From: Chthoniobacter flavus
GTDB taxonomy: Bacteria > Verrucomicrobiota > Verrucomicrobiia > Chthoniobacterales > Chthoniobacteraceae
Reading direction: 5' to 3'
Length of the DNA stretch: 64,000 nt
Assembly: GCA_945861435.1 (NCBI GenBank)
Contig: CAMAUX010000008.1
Location: 62,001 to 126,000 of the forward strand
This document shows, piece by piece, positions 6,049 through 15,840 of this stretch (its first letter is position 1; each line of letters starts with the position of its first letter). The position numbers were made by a program, and so were the translations under genes. The notes below the pieces were generated by a model that was not told where the DNA came from, did not search any database, and was given only the letters and a program-made list of their open reading frames with translations.

Positions 6049-8601
6049 CTACGGCTGGAAGGCGCGGTGCTTCGCATCGCCGCCGCTGAGGACGTAGGCG
6101 AGGAGGTCGAGGATTTCTTCCTTCTTGAGCATGGAGAGGAGCATGGGGGGCATGGGGGAGACCTTGGAGGGTTCGATGGAGCGGATGTCGCTGCGCTTGA
6201 TGTTCACACGCTGGTTGGGGTCGGAGGGGTCGGTGTTGAGCGTGGTGGCTTCGCCATTCAGATTGACGACGGTGCCCATGACCTGTTCGCCGTTGGTCTT
6301 GGTGACGACGATGGGGACGAACTGTTCGTTGATCTCCTTGCTGGGGTTGAGGATCTGGTCGAGGAGGTCGTGCGGTGTGTAACGGCCGCCCGCGCCGGTG
6401 AGGTCGGGCCCGGTCATACCACCCTCATTGCCGAAGCGGTGGCAGGCGAAGCAGCCCGCGGCGCCGAACATTTTGCGGCCCTGGGCGAAGTCGCGCGCCT
6501 TCATGCCGTTGGTGGCGGCGGGCGAGAGTTCGTCGAGGGTCCAGTTGGAAGGGGTGCGTCCGGCGAAGATGGCGCCGAGGTTTTCGAGGGCGGATTTGCG
6601 CTCGGGTTTTTTGGCGAGGAGGGAGGCGAGTTCCTTTCTGTGTTCCTCAGAGAGAGAGGCGAGGGCGTCGGTGCGGATGAATTCGATGAATTTATCGAAG
6701 CTGGCGCCGCCGCGGTAATTGGCGGCCTTGAGGAACCATTCGAAGTAGGTGGCGCGAGCGGGGAGGGGCCAGCCGGCTTTGAGCATGCGCAGGGAGCGGG
6801 CGTATTCGATCTGTTCCTCCTGAGTGGGAGCGTTTTGGATGAGCGCGATGGCCTTGGTGGCAACGGTGGGGCTTTGGAGGAAGACGAGCGTTTCGCACAG
6901 GAGCCAGTTTTCCTCGGCGCTCTGGGAGGGGAAGAGGGAGTCGAGGCGGGAGGCGAGTTGCGCGGCGTCGTTTTCTTCGGGGCGTCCGAAGCGGTTGAGG
7001 GTGATCTCGATGGCGCGCAGCACGGAGAGGCGGGGGGCGCTCGGGAGTGTCTTCCAGTCGAGTTCGGTGAGCGCAGCGAGGATGCGTGCGCGCTGCCGCG
7101 GATCGGCGGGTGCGTCTGTGGATTTGCGATGGAGCGGGTCGATGCCGGTGACGCGGGCGAGAGCAAGGAGCGCTTCGGCGCGGGTGACGGGATTTTTTTC
7201 TTTGAACGCCCGGTCCTGCCACTGGGCGGCGGGTTGGTGTTCGAGGGCGGTGCGTGCGGCGGAGCGCAGGAAGCGGTCCGTGGAGGAGAGGTGGGGCCAT
7301 GCGGTGTCGACGGCTTTCTGCGCCATGGAGGGATCTTGCCGTGCGTGGAAGCGTTCGAGTTGATGGCGCAGTGCGCGGGCGTCGGCTTCGGTGGGGGTGG
7401 TGGTGTCGGCCGGGGCGGTGGGCTCGGAGCCGGTGTAGGTGACGCGGTAGAAGCCGCTCTGCACTTTGCGGCCGCCGGTGGTGAAGTACATGGCGCCGTC
7501 GGCTGGGTGGATGAGGGCGTCGGTGAGCGGCAGTGGTGCGCCGGAGACGAATTCCTCCTTGGAGGCCGTGTAGCTGGATCCCTGCGGAGTGAGATGGATG
7601 GCGTAGAGTTTGCCCCAGCTCCAGTCCAGGCAGTAGAGGGCGCGCTGGTACTTGGCCGGGAATTTTGCGCCGTAGCCGAAGGTCATGCCGGTGGGGGAGC
7701 CGGGGCCGATGTTGACGGCGGGGGGGAGGTTGTCCGGATACCACTCGGGGTATTTGCCTGCGCCGTTGCGCCAGCCCCATTCGCTGCCGGAGACGACGTG
7801 GCAGACGCGTGTGGGGCGGTACCATGAGGTGTTGAAGTCGTACTCCATGTCGGCGTCGTAGGTGAAGAGTTCGCCTTCGCGGTTGAGGGCGGCGTCGAAG
7901 ATGTTGCGGAAGCCGGAGGCGACGATCTCGCAGTTTTTGCCGTCTGGAGAGATGCGGTAGATGATGCCGCCCGGGGCGAGGGCGTCGCGCATGAATCCGC
8001 GGCCGTCGGGCATGCGTGGCAGGAGATGGTCCTCGCCCCAGTGGAGAGGGACGCGGGAGGAGGTGAAGTCGGTGGGTTTGGTGCCGTTGCCCGTGATGAG
8101 GAAGAAGTCGCGGCCGTCCGGGGTGGGGACGAGCGCGTGGACGCCGTGGTCGCCGCGTGCTTCGAAGGGGCGGAGGAGTTCGACCTTGTCGAGTTGGTCG
8201 TCGTTTTTGGAGGAGCTGATGCGGTAGAAGCCGCTGGGGATCTTGCGTTCGTAATCGTTGACGCCGACGTAGAGGGCGCCGAAGGCCCAGACCATGCCGT
8301 TGACGGCGCGGATTTCTGCGGGGATGCGTTCGATGGAGGCGGGCGCGAGAGGCTGGCCTTGGGCGGGCGCGTGGAAACGGTAGAGGCTGCCGTACTGGTC
8401 GCTGACGAGGAAGCGGCCCTTGTCATCGGTGCAGAGGTTGACCCAGGAGCCTTGGAGATCTGCGGGGATGGAGTAGAGGAGTTCCGCCTTGAATCCTTTG
8501 GCGAGCTTGAGGCGTTCGACCGGGGTGGCTTGGGCGGGCTCGGCCGCGTGAAGGGGGTGGAGGGCGAGGGTGAATAGGAGCGAAGCGAGGAGAGTTCTCA
8601 T
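6049..8601 (-). CDS. PVC-type secreted dehydrogenase-like protein with C-terminal cytochrome c
   Basis: An 850-residue exported protein. The ATG at 8601 begins a good signal peptide (MRTLLASLLFTLALHPLHAA). Residues about 30-400 form a beta-propeller of the soluble glucose/sorbosone dehydrogenase type seen in membrane-bound dehydrogenases of planctomycetes and verrucomicrobia. The middle (about 420-690) is helical, HEAT-like. The C-terminus is a cytochrome c domain with the haem site CFACH at about 717-721, followed by GPDLTGAGGRY and an SPMPPM stretch that could supply the axial Met. It probably oxidises a sugar or similar compound in the periplasm and passes electrons to the haem; the substrate cannot be read from sequence. 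It is a separate unit from the ESX-like operon 120 bases away. Confidence 0.85.
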   Translation of the reverse strand: MRTLLASLLFTLALHPLHAAEPAQATPVERLKLAKGFKAELLYSIPADLQGSWVNLCTDDKGRFLVSDQYGSLYRFHAPAQGQPLAPASIERIPAEIRAVNGMVWAFGALYVGVNDYERKIPSGFYRISSSKNDDQLDKVELLRPFEARGDHGVHALVPTPDGRDFFLITGNGTKPTDFTSSRVPLHWGEDHLLPRMPDGRGFMRDALAPGGIIYRISPDGKNCEIVASGFRNIFDAALNREGELFTYDADMEYDFNTSWYRPTRVCHVVSGSEWGWRNGAGKYPEWYPDNLPPAVNIGPGSPTGMTFGYGAKFPAKYQRALYCLDWSWGKLYAIHLTPQGSSYTASKEEFVSGAPLPLTDALIHPADGAMYFTTGGRKVQSGFYRVTYTGSEPTAPADTTTPTEADARALRHQLERFHARQDPSMAQKAVDTAWPHLSSTDRFLRSAARTALEHQPAAQWQDRAFKEKNPVTRAEALLALARVTGIDPLHRKSTDAPADPRQRARILAALTELDWKTLPSAPRLSVLRAIEITLNRFGRPEENDAAQLASRLDSLFPSQSAEENWLLCETLVFLQSPTVATKAIALIQNAPTQEEQIEYARSLRMLKAGWPLPARATYFEWFLKAANYRGGASFDKFIEFIRTDALASLSEEHRKELASLLAKKPERKSALENLGAIFAGRTPSNWTLDELSPAATNGMKARDFAQGRKMFGAAGCFACHRFGNEGGMTGPDLTGAGGRYTPHDLLDQILNPSKEINEQFVPIVVTKTNGEQVMGTVVNLNGEATTLNTDPSDPNQRVNIKRSDIRSIEPSKVSPMPPMLLSMLKKEEILDLLAYVLSGGDAKHRAFQP

Positions 8602-8804
8602 GTGCTGGGGGTGGGCGGTGAGTTTTCGGGAAAAGGGTGTGGGGAGCAAGCGTGGCCGCGGGGTGGACTTCGGTGGGTGGGGAGGGTGTTAGGAGGGATG
8701 GGAGCGGGTGGTGAATGAAATGGAGGGCTTTGGGAGCGTACTGTGCATTGCGCTGGTGGGATTTTCAGGTAATGTGCATCGTTTTTGCACTGAGAAATTT
8801 CCTT

Positions 8805-10808
8805 ATGGGCGAATCTGAAAATCGTAGTTCGAAGGGCGACCGTCCGCCTCCCTCACCGGAGTCGGGCTTCAACTGGCGCGGGGTGATTTTGTTTGTGATC
8901 GCGCTGGGGTTGATAGGAGCGGCGTTTGTCGTCAAGGGCCCGAGTGGGGTGAAAGACATTCCGTATCCGAAGCTGCTGGACGAGATCACCGCGGGGCATG
9001 TGGACAAGGAGAAGGTGGAGTTGGTGTCCGAGCAGTCGAACACGATGGTTTTCCTGCGTGGGGTGACGATCGGGACTCCGGAGGCGCCCGGGGGCGCGTT
9101 TCGGACGACGGTGAACCTGCAGTTTAACAGTAATCTGAAGGAGGAGCTTTCGGAGCTTGGAGTGCGTCCCAAGGAGGTGTCCGATGCGAACCAGCTGGCA
9201 TCCGTGCTCTTGAGCCTGCTGCCGTTTGTGGTGTTCGTACTGGTGCTGTACTTCTTCTTCCGCCAGCAGATCCGGATGGCTGGCAAGGGGGCGCTCAACT
9301 TTGGAAAGAGCAAGGCGCGGATGCTTTCCCGTGAGAAGAACCGGATCACGTTCAAGGACGTGGCCGGGGTGGAGGAAGCCAAGGAGGAGGTGGAGGAGAT
9401 CGTGGATTTCCTGCGCGATCCGAAGAAGTTTCAGAAGCTGGGCGGGCGCATTCCGAAAGGGGTGCTTTTGATCGGGCCTCCCGGGACGGGCAAGACGCTG
9501 CTGGCGCGTGCGATCGCGGGCGAGGCGGATGTGCCGTATTTCTCTATCAGCGGTTCGGACTTTGTGGAGATGTTCGTGGGTGTGGGCGCGAGCCGGGTGC
9601 GGGATATGTTCTTGGAAGGCAAGAAGTCTGCGCCGTGCATCATCTTCATCGACGAGATCGATGCGGTGGGTCGTCATCGCGGTCACGGGTTGGGTGGCGG
9701 GCACGACGAGCGGGAGCAGACGCTCAATGCGCTGCTGGTGGAGATGGACGGGTTCGACACGCAGGAGGGAGTCATCATCATCGCTGCGACGAACCGGCCC
9801 GATGTGCTGGATCCGGCGCTGCTGCGTCCCGGGCGTTTTGACCGACAGATCACGGTGAACCTGCCCGATGTGAAGGGGCGCGAGGAGATTTTGAAGGTGC
9901 ACGCCCGCCGGGTGAAGCTGGCGGAGGGGACGGATCTTGGGGTGGTGGCGCGTGGCACGCCTGGCTACAGTGGAGCGGAGCTTTCCAACGTGATCAACGA
10001 GGCGGCGCTGCTTGCGGCGCGCAAGGGGATGAAGTGGATTGGTCTGGCGGAGTTGGAGGAGGCGCGGGACAAGGTGCGCTGGGGGCGTGAGCGCCGGAGC
10101 TTGGCGATCAGCGAGAAGGAGAAGGAGAACACGGCGTATCACGAGGCCGGGCATGCGCTGCTGCTGGAGCTTTTGGAACACACGGAGCCTTTGCACCGGG
10201 TGACGATCATCCCTCGTGGACCTTCGCTGGGAGCGACCATGTGGCTGCCGCAGGAGGACAAGTACAACATGCGCCGTTTGGAGTTGGTGGACAGCCTCTG
10301 TGTCACCATGGGCGGCCGCGTGGCTGAGGAGATTGTGTTCGGGGACGTGACGAGCGGCGCTCGTGGAGACATCAAGCAGGCGACCGGGATGGCCCGGCGC
10401 ATGGTGTGCGAGTGGGGGATGAGCGAGAAGCTCGGGATGGTGGAGTACGGGGATCACGATGAGTACGTGTTCCTTGGCCGTGAAATGGGCCGTCAGCGCG
10501 ATTACAGCGAGGCGACGGCTCAGGAGATCGACCGTGAAGTGCGCAAGTTGTGTGATGATGCGTATGCGCGTGCGAAGGAGTTGCTCCTCAAGAACCGGGA
10601 CAAACTGGAGGTGATCGCGAAGGCGCTCCTGGAGTTCGAGACCCTCGATGGCTCACAGATTCGCGATATCATCGGGACCGGATCCATGAGCAATCCGCCT
10701 TCGTCGCCGCGTCCGCGCGGGACACCGCCTCCGTTGAAACCGATTGAGGAGTCTGGGAAGACCGTGGCGTCTGAGTTCCCGGGCGGACTCACCGAGGCGA
10801 CTGCGTAA
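8805..10808 (+). CDS. ftsH: ATP-dependent zinc metalloprotease FtsH
   Basis: A 667-residue membrane protease that degrades misfolded membrane proteins and short-lived regulators. Two membrane spans (about 26-44 and 133-153) flank a periplasmic loop. The AAA domain has Walker A GPPGTGKT at 224-231, Walker B IIFIDEID at 279-286 and the second region of homology from [10 protein letters not shown] to RPGRFDR. The protease domain has the zinc site HEAGH at 446-450. The C-terminus is a Pro-rich tail. The ATG at 8805 is chosen because it gives a normal short cytoplasmic N-terminus; longer in-frame starts upstream add an implausible extension. Divergent from the cytochrome gene and followed by a strong terminator. 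Confidence 0.97.
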   Translation: MGESENRSSKGDRPPPSPESGFNWRGVILFVIALGLIGAAFVVKGPSGVKDIPYPKLLDEITAGHVDKEKVELVSEQSNTMVFLRGVTIGTPEAPGGAFRTTVNLQFNSNLKEELSELGVRPKEVSDANQLASVLLSLLPFVVFVLVLYFFFRQQIRMAGKGALNFGKSKARMLSREKNRITFKDVAGVEEAKEEVEEIVDFLRDPKKFQKLGGRIPKGVLLIGPPGTGKTLLARAIAGEADVPYFSISGSDFVEMFVGVGASRVRDMFLEGKKSAPCIIFIDEIDAVGRHRGHGLGGGHDEREQTLNALLVEMDGFDTQEGVIIIAATNRPDVLDPALLRPGRFDRQITVNLPDVKGREEILKVHARRVKLAEGTDLGVVARGTPGYSGAELSNVINEAALLAARKGMKWIGLAELEEARDKVRWGRERRSLAISEKEKENTAYHEAGHALLLELLEHTEPLHRVTIIPRGPSLGATMWLPQEDKYNMRRLELVDSLCVTMGGRVAEEIVFGDVTSGARGDIKQATGMARRMVCEWGMSEKLGMVEYGDHDEYVFLGREMGRQRDYSEATAQEIDREVRKLCDDAYARAKELLLKNRDKLEVIAKALLEFETLDGSQIRDIIGTGSMSNPPSSPRPRGTPPPLKPIEESGKTVASEFPGGLTEATA

Positions 10809-10854
10809 ATTCAGAAGCAGAGAACCTGCACTGGCGGGTTTTCGAGATTGTTTG

Positions 10855-10888
10855 AAAAAGGCGCATCCTTTGGGTGCGCCTTTTTTCT
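10855..10888 (+). terminator. Rho-independent terminator after ftsH
   Basis: The arms AAAAAGGCGCA and TGCGCCTTTTT enclose a 9-base loop and are followed by a run of T, about 50 bases after the ftsH stop. Confidence 0.88.
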
Positions 10889-11127
10889 TTGGAGCGTTTG
10901 CTGGAGGGGCCGGTCTGTGATGGCCAGCCGACAGGGTGTGTCGATGGGGATCAGTGCGCGGTTTCTTGCTCGGTGTAAGCGGCACTGGTGGGATCCGTAG
11001 AAAACACGCTGCCAAAATGCAGGGAGTTCCACCGCCCTTGGGTGCACGGTTTTTTTGCGTTCCTGTGGGTGCTGGTGAGTTCCCGGATGTTCGCCTCAAG
11101 CCGGGGTAGTTTTGGGAATGCCGCGGT
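10889..11127. other. Intergenic, no gene seen
   Basis: About 240 bases between the ftsH terminator and the end of the convergent aldo/keto reductase gene. I see only short frames without family patterns and no further hairpin. Confidence 0.5.
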
Positions 11128-11997
11128 TCAGGGGGCGGTCGCAAGCTTTCCCAGCAGTTCCATGTTCGCGGGGGAAAGCGTGAGATGTGCGGCCGCCATG
11201 TTCTCCTCCAAATGGTGGAGTGAGGTCGTGCCGGGAATCGGCAGGATGTTGTCAGAACGCTGGAGCAGCCACGCGAGGGCCACCTGGCCGGGAGTGGTCC
11301 CCAGACTGTGAGCCACCTGCTCCAGCGGTCCGCCCGCCTCTGTGAGCGGTGCGCGGGGATCGAAGGGCTTGGCGGCGAGGGGACCCCACGGGAGGTAGGC
11401 GATTGCGTGCTGTGCGCAGTAATCCACCACGGCATCGTCCGAGCGCTCTGCGAGGTTGTAGCGGTTCTGCACGCTGGCGATTGGCACGATGAGGCGTGCT
11501 TCTTCCACCTGCGCGAGGGTCACATTCGAGAGCCCGACGTGTCGGATCTTTCCTTCCGCACGCAGCGAGGCAAGAGCGCCGACACTTTCTGCAAAAGGCA
11601 CGGCGGGATCGGGCCTGTGGAGTTGGTAGAGATCGATGCGCTCCACGCGCAACCGCTTCAGACTCGCCTCGCAGAAACGCCGGAGGCTCTCCGGGCTGCC
11701 ATCTGGGAAAACTTTGTCGGGAGCGGTTTTTTCGACGCCCCCCTTGGTGGTGACCACCAGCGGCGCCGCGTAGGGAGCAAGGGCTTCGGCGATCAACTCC
11801 TCGTTCGTTCCCGGGCCGTAGGGATGCGCGGTGTCCACCAATTCCACCCCGAGTTCCACCGCGCGCCGCAACAGGCGCACACCGCCTTCCCAGTCCGCGT
11901 AGCGTCCGAAGTTTCCTGGTTGGCCGCAGAGTCGCATGGCGCCGAAGCCGAGCCGGTAGACGGGCAGATCTCCGCCGAGTGCAAAGTGTGTGTTCAT
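11128..11997 (-). CDS. Aldo/keto reductase
   Basis: A 289-residue NAD(P)H-dependent reductase with a TIM-barrel fold. The catalytic tetrad is visible: Asp in VDTAHPYGPG, Tyr in the same stretch, Lys in VVTTKGG and His in YQLHRPD. Later segments GLSNVTLAQV and SVQNRYNLAER are typical of the family, and the nucleotide-binding end reads ILPIPGTTSLHHLEEN. The ATG at 11997 is chosen because it puts the first beta strand near residue 10. It is the last gene of a minus-strand run of sugar-metabolism genes, about 150 bases after the isomerase, so it may or may not share their transcript. The substrate is likely a sugar-derived aldehyde or ketone, by inference from context. Confidence 0.88.
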   Translation of the reverse strand: MNTHFALGGDLPVYRLGFGAMRLCGQPGNFGRYADWEGGVRLLRRAVELGVELVDTAHPYGPGTNEELIAEALAPYAAPLVVTTKGGVEKTAPDKVFPDGSPESLRRFCEASLKRLRVERIDLYQLHRPDPAVPFAESVGALASLRAEGKIRHVGLSNVTLAQVEEARLIVPIASVQNRYNLAERSDDAVVDYCAQHAIAYLPWGPLAAKPFDPRAPLTEAGGPLEQVAHSLGTTPGQVALAWLLQRSDNILPIPGTTSLHHLEENMAAAHLTLSPANMELLGKLATAP

Positions 11998-12154
11998 GGG
12001 TGCGTCTCGTGGAAAACCCGGAAGCGCGGGTGAACACAAGCCTTTCCCGCGTACGCCGGCGGATCTGACGACTGCGTGACGGTGTGCGGATGAGGGTGGA
12101 ACGCGGGGCGCTGATGATCCCGGAGAATCGGCGCGCGACCCTTGTCCCTGCCGA

Positions 12155-13036
12155 TTACCAGTACTGGGCTATCTTGGCTTTGAGGAAATCGGCGCTGCGC
12201 TGCAATTGCTCGATACCGTCCACGCCGTCCTCGATGCTGATCCAGCCGTTGAATCCGGCCACCTTGAGTTGGGTGAAGATGGCGTCGTAGTCGTTGAGTC
12301 CCTTGCCGATTTCGCCGTGACGCAATCGCGCGACGTAGCCGAGGGAACCGCCTTCTTCGCGGCGGAGGTCCTCCAAGGTGCCACTGAGCAGGTAGCGGTC
12401 GCTGGCGTGCATGGTGACGACGCGTCCGACCACCCGTCGTAGTAATTCGAGGGGGTCATCGCCGGCGATGTAGGCGTTGCTGGGGTCGTAGTTCACGCCG
12501 AAGAAGGGATGCTGCACGGCGTCCACGAGCGCACAGAAGACCTCGAGCTTTTGGGCGAACTCCGGGTACTCCCAGAAGTCGTCCTTGTAATGGTTCTCGA
12601 GGATGAGCGTGACGCCGCGCTCTTGGGCATGGGGGAGGCAGGCGTGGATGCTGTCGGCTGCGAGCTTCACGCCTTCGTCCATGGTGAGTTCGGGGCGGCG
12701 CTGGCCGCTGAGCACGCGGCAGTAGCTGCCGCCGAGCGCGTGGGTCATGTCGATCCAGCGCTTCTGTTTCGCCACCTCGCGGCTTCGGAATGCGGCGTCG
12801 GGATGGGTGAAATCCGGGGAGCAGCAGAGCATGGGGATGACCATTCCGAGGTCCGCCACCTGGCGTCGGAAAACAGGCCAGAGTGCGGAGTCCTCCATCT
12901 CGAGGAATCCAGCGTAGAATTCCAAGCCGTCGACGCCGAGGGTGCTGGCGAGCTTGAACCACTCTGCGAGTTTCATGCTGCCGTCCTTGCAGAGGGCTTG
13001 CATGTAGGCTTTGGGAAATGCTGCGAGCTTGGGCAT
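12155..13036 (-). CDS. Sugar phosphate isomerase/epimerase (xylose isomerase-like TIM barrel)
   Basis: A 293-residue AP2Ec-type TIM barrel without a signal peptide. Metal-binding residues of this family are present in order: Glu in LILENHYKDD (about 150), Asp in NYDPSNAYI (about 185), His in VVTMHASDRY (about 211) and Glu in WISIEDGVDG (about 268). Members isomerise or epimerise keto-sugars, as in L-xylulose-5-phosphate 3-epimerase, hydroxypyruvate isomerase and tagatose epimerase. Its neighbour of the HUMPS decarboxylase family makes a UlaE-like step conceivable, but no kinase or transporter is present to support a full ascorbate/gulonate route. Downstream of the SDR gene by 65 bases. Confidence 0.85.
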   Translation of the reverse strand: MPKLAAFPKAYMQALCKDGSMKLAEWFKLASTLGVDGLEFYAGFLEMEDSALWPVFRRQVADLGMVIPMLCCSPDFTHPDAAFRSREVAKQKRWIDMTHALGGSYCRVLSGQRRPELTMDEGVKLAADSIHACLPHAQERGVTLILENHYKDDFWEYPEFAQKLEVFCALVDAVQHPFFGVNYDPSNAYIAGDDPLELLRRVVGRVVTMHASDRYLLSGTLEDLRREEGGSLGYVARLRHGEIGKGLNDYDAIFTQLKVAGFNGWISIEDGVDGIEQLQRSADFLKAKIAQYW

Positions 13037-13101
13037 GGGTGTGCGGAGGAAGTTGTGGGAGTGCGGGGAAGGAGGGAGACGTGTGGGCGGGCGTGGAGGG
13101 C

Positions 13102-13893
13102 TCAGCGGCGGGGGATCTCTTGTTTAGGCGGGTTGCGGCCGATGAGTGGGTACTGTTCCAAGTCGACGACCTGCCCGCTCACCGGTCCGCTTTCGTCGCT
13201 GAGCCAGTAGACTGCGGCGGCCGCGATTTCTTCGGGAAGCAGCAACCGGCCAGCGGGTGCGGTGAGGCTGGGGAGGCGCTCCTGCCAGTCATCGCTGAAG
13301 CCCTGCGCCTTTTTGCGGAGGGACTCGTTTTCGGTGAGCACCCAGCCGGGGTTGATCTGGTTTACACGGACTCCGTGCTCGCGCATGAGCGAATCGCCGA
13401 GGTTGCGGGTGAGAGTGGTGAGGGCGCCTTTGGATACGCTGTAGGGGAGGAGGTTGGGTTCCCCGCACCATGCGTTGACGCTGCCGATATTGAGCACGCA
13501 TCCGTGGGCCTCCTGAAGGTGCGGAAGGGCTTCCTTGATGAGCAGGAACGGCGCGACGGTGTTGACCGCGAGCATGTGGTGGAAGGCTTCGGCATCCGTG
13601 GAATCGAGGTCGCCGGAAGCCACGAGCGCGGCGTTGTTCACGACCGCGTCCAAGCGACCGAAGGTTTCCACGGCAATATCCACGAGGCGGCGTGGGCATC
13701 CGGGGGCGGTGAGGTCCTCCACATGAGCGACTGCGTGCTGAGCGCCGATCTGCGTGACCAACGATTGGGCGAGTTCCGGTTCGAGTCCGTGAACGAGCAC
13801 TGAAGCGCCTTCCGCGGCACAGCGCAGAGCGATGGCGCGGCCGATGCCCGTGGCGCTGCCTGTTACCAAGACGACCTTGTTTGAGAGGCGCAT
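13102..13893 (-). CDS. Short-chain dehydrogenase/reductase
   Basis: A 263-residue classical SDR. The cofactor motif TGSATGIGRA is at about 11-20, NNAALV at about 86-91, the catalytic Ser in NIGSVNAW and the catalytic pair in YSVSKG (YxxxK) at about 150. The C-terminal part VSGQVVDLEQY follows the usual GQ-x-x-D/V-x-GG end but lacks the Gly pair. Only three bases separate its start from the end of the zinc dehydrogenase gene, so the two are surely co-transcribed. Having two dehydrogenases in tandem suggests consecutive oxidation and reduction of a polyol or sugar acid. Confidence 0.9.
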   Translation of the reverse strand: MRLSNKVVLVTGSATGIGRAIALRCAAEGASVLVHGLEPELAQSLVTQIGAQHAVAHVEDLTAPGCPRRLVDIAVETFGRLDAVVNNAALVASGDLDSTDAEAFHHMLAVNTVAPFLLIKEALPHLQEAHGCVLNIGSVNAWCGEPNLLPYSVSKGALTTLTRNLGDSLMREHGVRVNQINPGWVLTENESLRKKAQGFSDDWQERLPSLTAPAGRLLLPEEIAAAAVYWLSDESGPVSGQVVDLEQYPLIGRNPPKQEIPRR

Positions 13894-13896
13894 GGA

Positions 13897-14922
13897 TCAG
13901 AGGGGGCGGAGGACGGATTTGACGACCTCGCCGTGGTGCATTTTTTCGAAGGCCGTGTGCCAGTCGGTCACGGGCCAGACGCCGCCGATGACGGGGCGCA
14001 CGTCGAACTGGCCGCTGGCCATGAGGGCGATGACGCGTTCCCAGATGGGCCAGTAGTGGCTGAAGCTGCCTTGGAGCGTCACATTTTTCTGCACGAGTTT
14101 GTCGAGGTTGAACCCGAGGGGTTGCGGGCCCCAGCCGACCTTGCTGATCCAGCCCGCGGGGCGCACGAGTTCGAGGGCGATTTTGAGGGTGATGCTGGCG
14201 CCGGCTGCGTCGATGACGCCATCGCAGCCCATGGCGTCGCGCTGCATGGCCCATGCGGTGGCGTCGCCGATCACCACCTCGCAGCCGTACTGGCGTGCGA
14301 CCTCGAGCCGGCCTGCATCCTGGGGGAGTCCCACCACGGCCACCTGTGCGCCGCAGAGCCGCGCCATGGCTGCACAAAGGATGCCGATCGTGCCCGGGCC
14401 GAGAACGATGACGCGGTCGCCCGGTTCGATGCGGGCGTTGCGGACGACGGCGTTGTAGGCGACGCAGCAGGGTTCGGTGAGGCAGGCCTGCTCCATGGGG
14501 AGGGAGTCGGGCACGTGGTGGAGGATGCGGGCGGGCACGCGCACGAAGCGGGTCATGGCGCCATTCACTCCGTAGCCGAAGCCCTTGCGCGTGGGATCAA
14601 GGTTGTAGCGGCCCTGGCGGGTCATGGGGTTGTTCTGGTCGATCACGGCGGCGGTCTCGCTGACGACGCGCTCGCCTTCCTTCCAGCCCGATACGCGGCT
14701 GCCGACCTCCACGATGCGGCCTCCGAATTCGTGGCCGAGCACCACGGGGTAATTCACCGTCCAGGAATGATCCGCGGTCCACTGGTGCAGGTCGCTGCCG
14801 CAGACGCCTACGTTTTCGACTTCGAGAAGGACGTCCTCCTCGCCGATGACGGGACGTTCCAGTTCGCGGATTTCCACGGAGCCCTTTTCGGGCGCGAAGT
14901 TCACGACGGCGGGCGATTTCAT
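13897..14922 (-). CDS. Zinc-type alcohol/polyol dehydrogenase (MDR superfamily)
   Basis: A 341-residue medium-chain dehydrogenase. The catalytic-zinc region is present: GVCGSDLHQW at about 39-48 and GHEFGG at about 65-70. The nucleotide-binding motif is LGPGTIGIL. Substrate-side features include TEPCCVAYNAV. The loop that in sorbitol and threonine dehydrogenases holds four cysteines for a structural zinc reads AAVIDQNNPMTRQGRYNLDP and has none, so only the catalytic zinc site is expected. The start at 14922 gives a normal N-terminus (MKSPAVVNFAPEKG); longer in-frame starts add a Ser/Pro/Arg-rich stretch without family resemblance. It is the second gene of the cluster, 64 bases after the decarboxylase. 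Confidence 0.9.
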   Translation of the reverse strand: MKSPAVVNFAPEKGSVEIRELERPVIGEEDVLLEVENVGVCGSDLHQWTADHSWTVNYPVVLGHEFGGRIVEVGSRVSGWKEGERVVSETAAVIDQNNPMTRQGRYNLDPTRKGFGYGVNGAMTRFVRVPARILHHVPDSLPMEQACLTEPCCVAYNAVVRNARIEPGDRVIVLGPGTIGILCAAMARLCGAQVAVVGLPQDAGRLEVARQYGCEVVIGDATAWAMQRDAMGCDGVIDAAGASITLKIALELVRPAGWISKVGWGPQPLGFNLDKLVQKNVTLQGSFSHYWPIWERVIALMASGQFDVRPVIGGVWPVTDWHTAFEKMHHGEVVKSVLRPL

Positions 14923-14986
14923 GCGGTGTGTGGGTGGGTTGAGGGAGGATGGAGTTTGAGGAGGTGAGGGGAGGCTGATTGGTGGC

Positions 14987-15694
14987 TTACGCGCGGCCGA
15001 CGGGGACGTCTCCGTAGGCGTGGATCTTCTCGCAGATGAGGCGCAGCGAGCCTTCGAGGTCGCCCGAGGCGGTCTTGAATGCATCGGCGTCGATGGTCAG
15101 AGGCGCGCCGAGCACCACGAGGGGTGCGCCGAATTCCGGACAGCGGATGGCTTGTTCCAGAGTGAGTCCGCCGACGGCTTGGACGGGGATGTGGACGGCC
15201 TGGACCACCTCGCGCAGCTGGTCCAGAGGGCTGGGCATGCGGTGGCCGGCGGCGGCGATTCCGCGGCGTTCATCGTAGCCGATGTGATGGATGACGTAGT
15301 CGCAACCGAGGTCCTCGATCCACTTGGCACCTGCCACCATGTCCGGGCAGCCGAGGTTGTCGCCCATGACTTTGACCCCGTGATCCTGCCCGGCTTTCAC
15401 CACCACTTTGAGGGTTTCCTCATGAGCGCGAGCCATGACGACCACGTGGGTCGCACCGGCCTTGGCCATCATCTCTGCTTCGAGATATCCGCCGTCCATC
15501 GTCTTGAGGTCGGCCACGATGGGGACTCCCGGGAAGGCGCTGCGGAGGGCGCGCACGCCGTGGAGACCCTCAGCGAGGATGAGCGGGGTGCCGGCCTCCA
15601 GCCAGTCGGCGCCGGCGCGCATGGCGAGTGCGGCGGTTTCGAGTGCTTCGTCGATATTGGTGAGGTCGAGGGAGATTTGGACGATGGGTTTCAT
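14987..15694 (-). CDS. HUMPS-family decarboxylase/synthase (KGPDC or hexulose-phosphate synthase type)
   Basis: A 235-residue OMP-decarboxylase-like barrel. The family's key D-x-K-x-x-D motif is seen in VADLKTMDGG (about 62-71), with MARAHEET, the DNLGCPD loop and VQAVGGLT (the phosphate-binding Gly loop) following. The family includes 3-keto-L-gulonate-6-phosphate decarboxylase and 3-hexulose-6-phosphate synthase; sequence alone does not decide between them. The hexulose-phosphate isomerase that usually accompanies the formaldehyde pathway is absent, which favours sugar-acid catabolism. It is the first gene of the cluster and divergent from the PAS-AraC regulator. The ATG at 15694 is chosen because the barrel's first strand (PIVQISLDL) starts right after it. 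Confidence 0.85.
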   Translation of the reverse strand: MKPIVQISLDLTNIDEALETAALAMRAGADWLEAGTPLILAEGLHGVRALRSAFPGVPIVADLKTMDGGYLEAEMMAKAGATHVVVMARAHEETLKVVVKAGQDHGVKVMGDNLGCPDMVAGAKWIEDLGCDYVIHHIGYDERRGIAAAGHRMPSPLDQLREVVQAVHIPVQAVGGLTLEQAIRCPEFGAPLVVLGAPLTIDADAFKTASGDLEGSLRLICEKIHAYGDVPVGRA

Positions 15695-15840
15695 AGGGAA
15701 AGCGTTGGGTGTGAGAGGAGCGGGGAGGCGGCCTGCTGGAGATTCTTGGGAGGGGAGTTGAGAGCGTGGAGCTGGGTGGAGGCTGATTCCCATTGAAGGT
15801 GCTGGTGGGCGGGGCGTATGTAGGCAAAGAGCCAATTTTT

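Noticed and set aside
6067-7827. 586-codon plus-strand frame opposite the cytochrome gene
   Set aside because: Shadow of a gene with a signal peptide, propeller and CxxCH on the other strand.
14987-15694. Naming the decarboxylase ulaD or hps
   Set aside because: The D-x-K-x-x-D motif is shared by both activities, and context does not settle the substrate.
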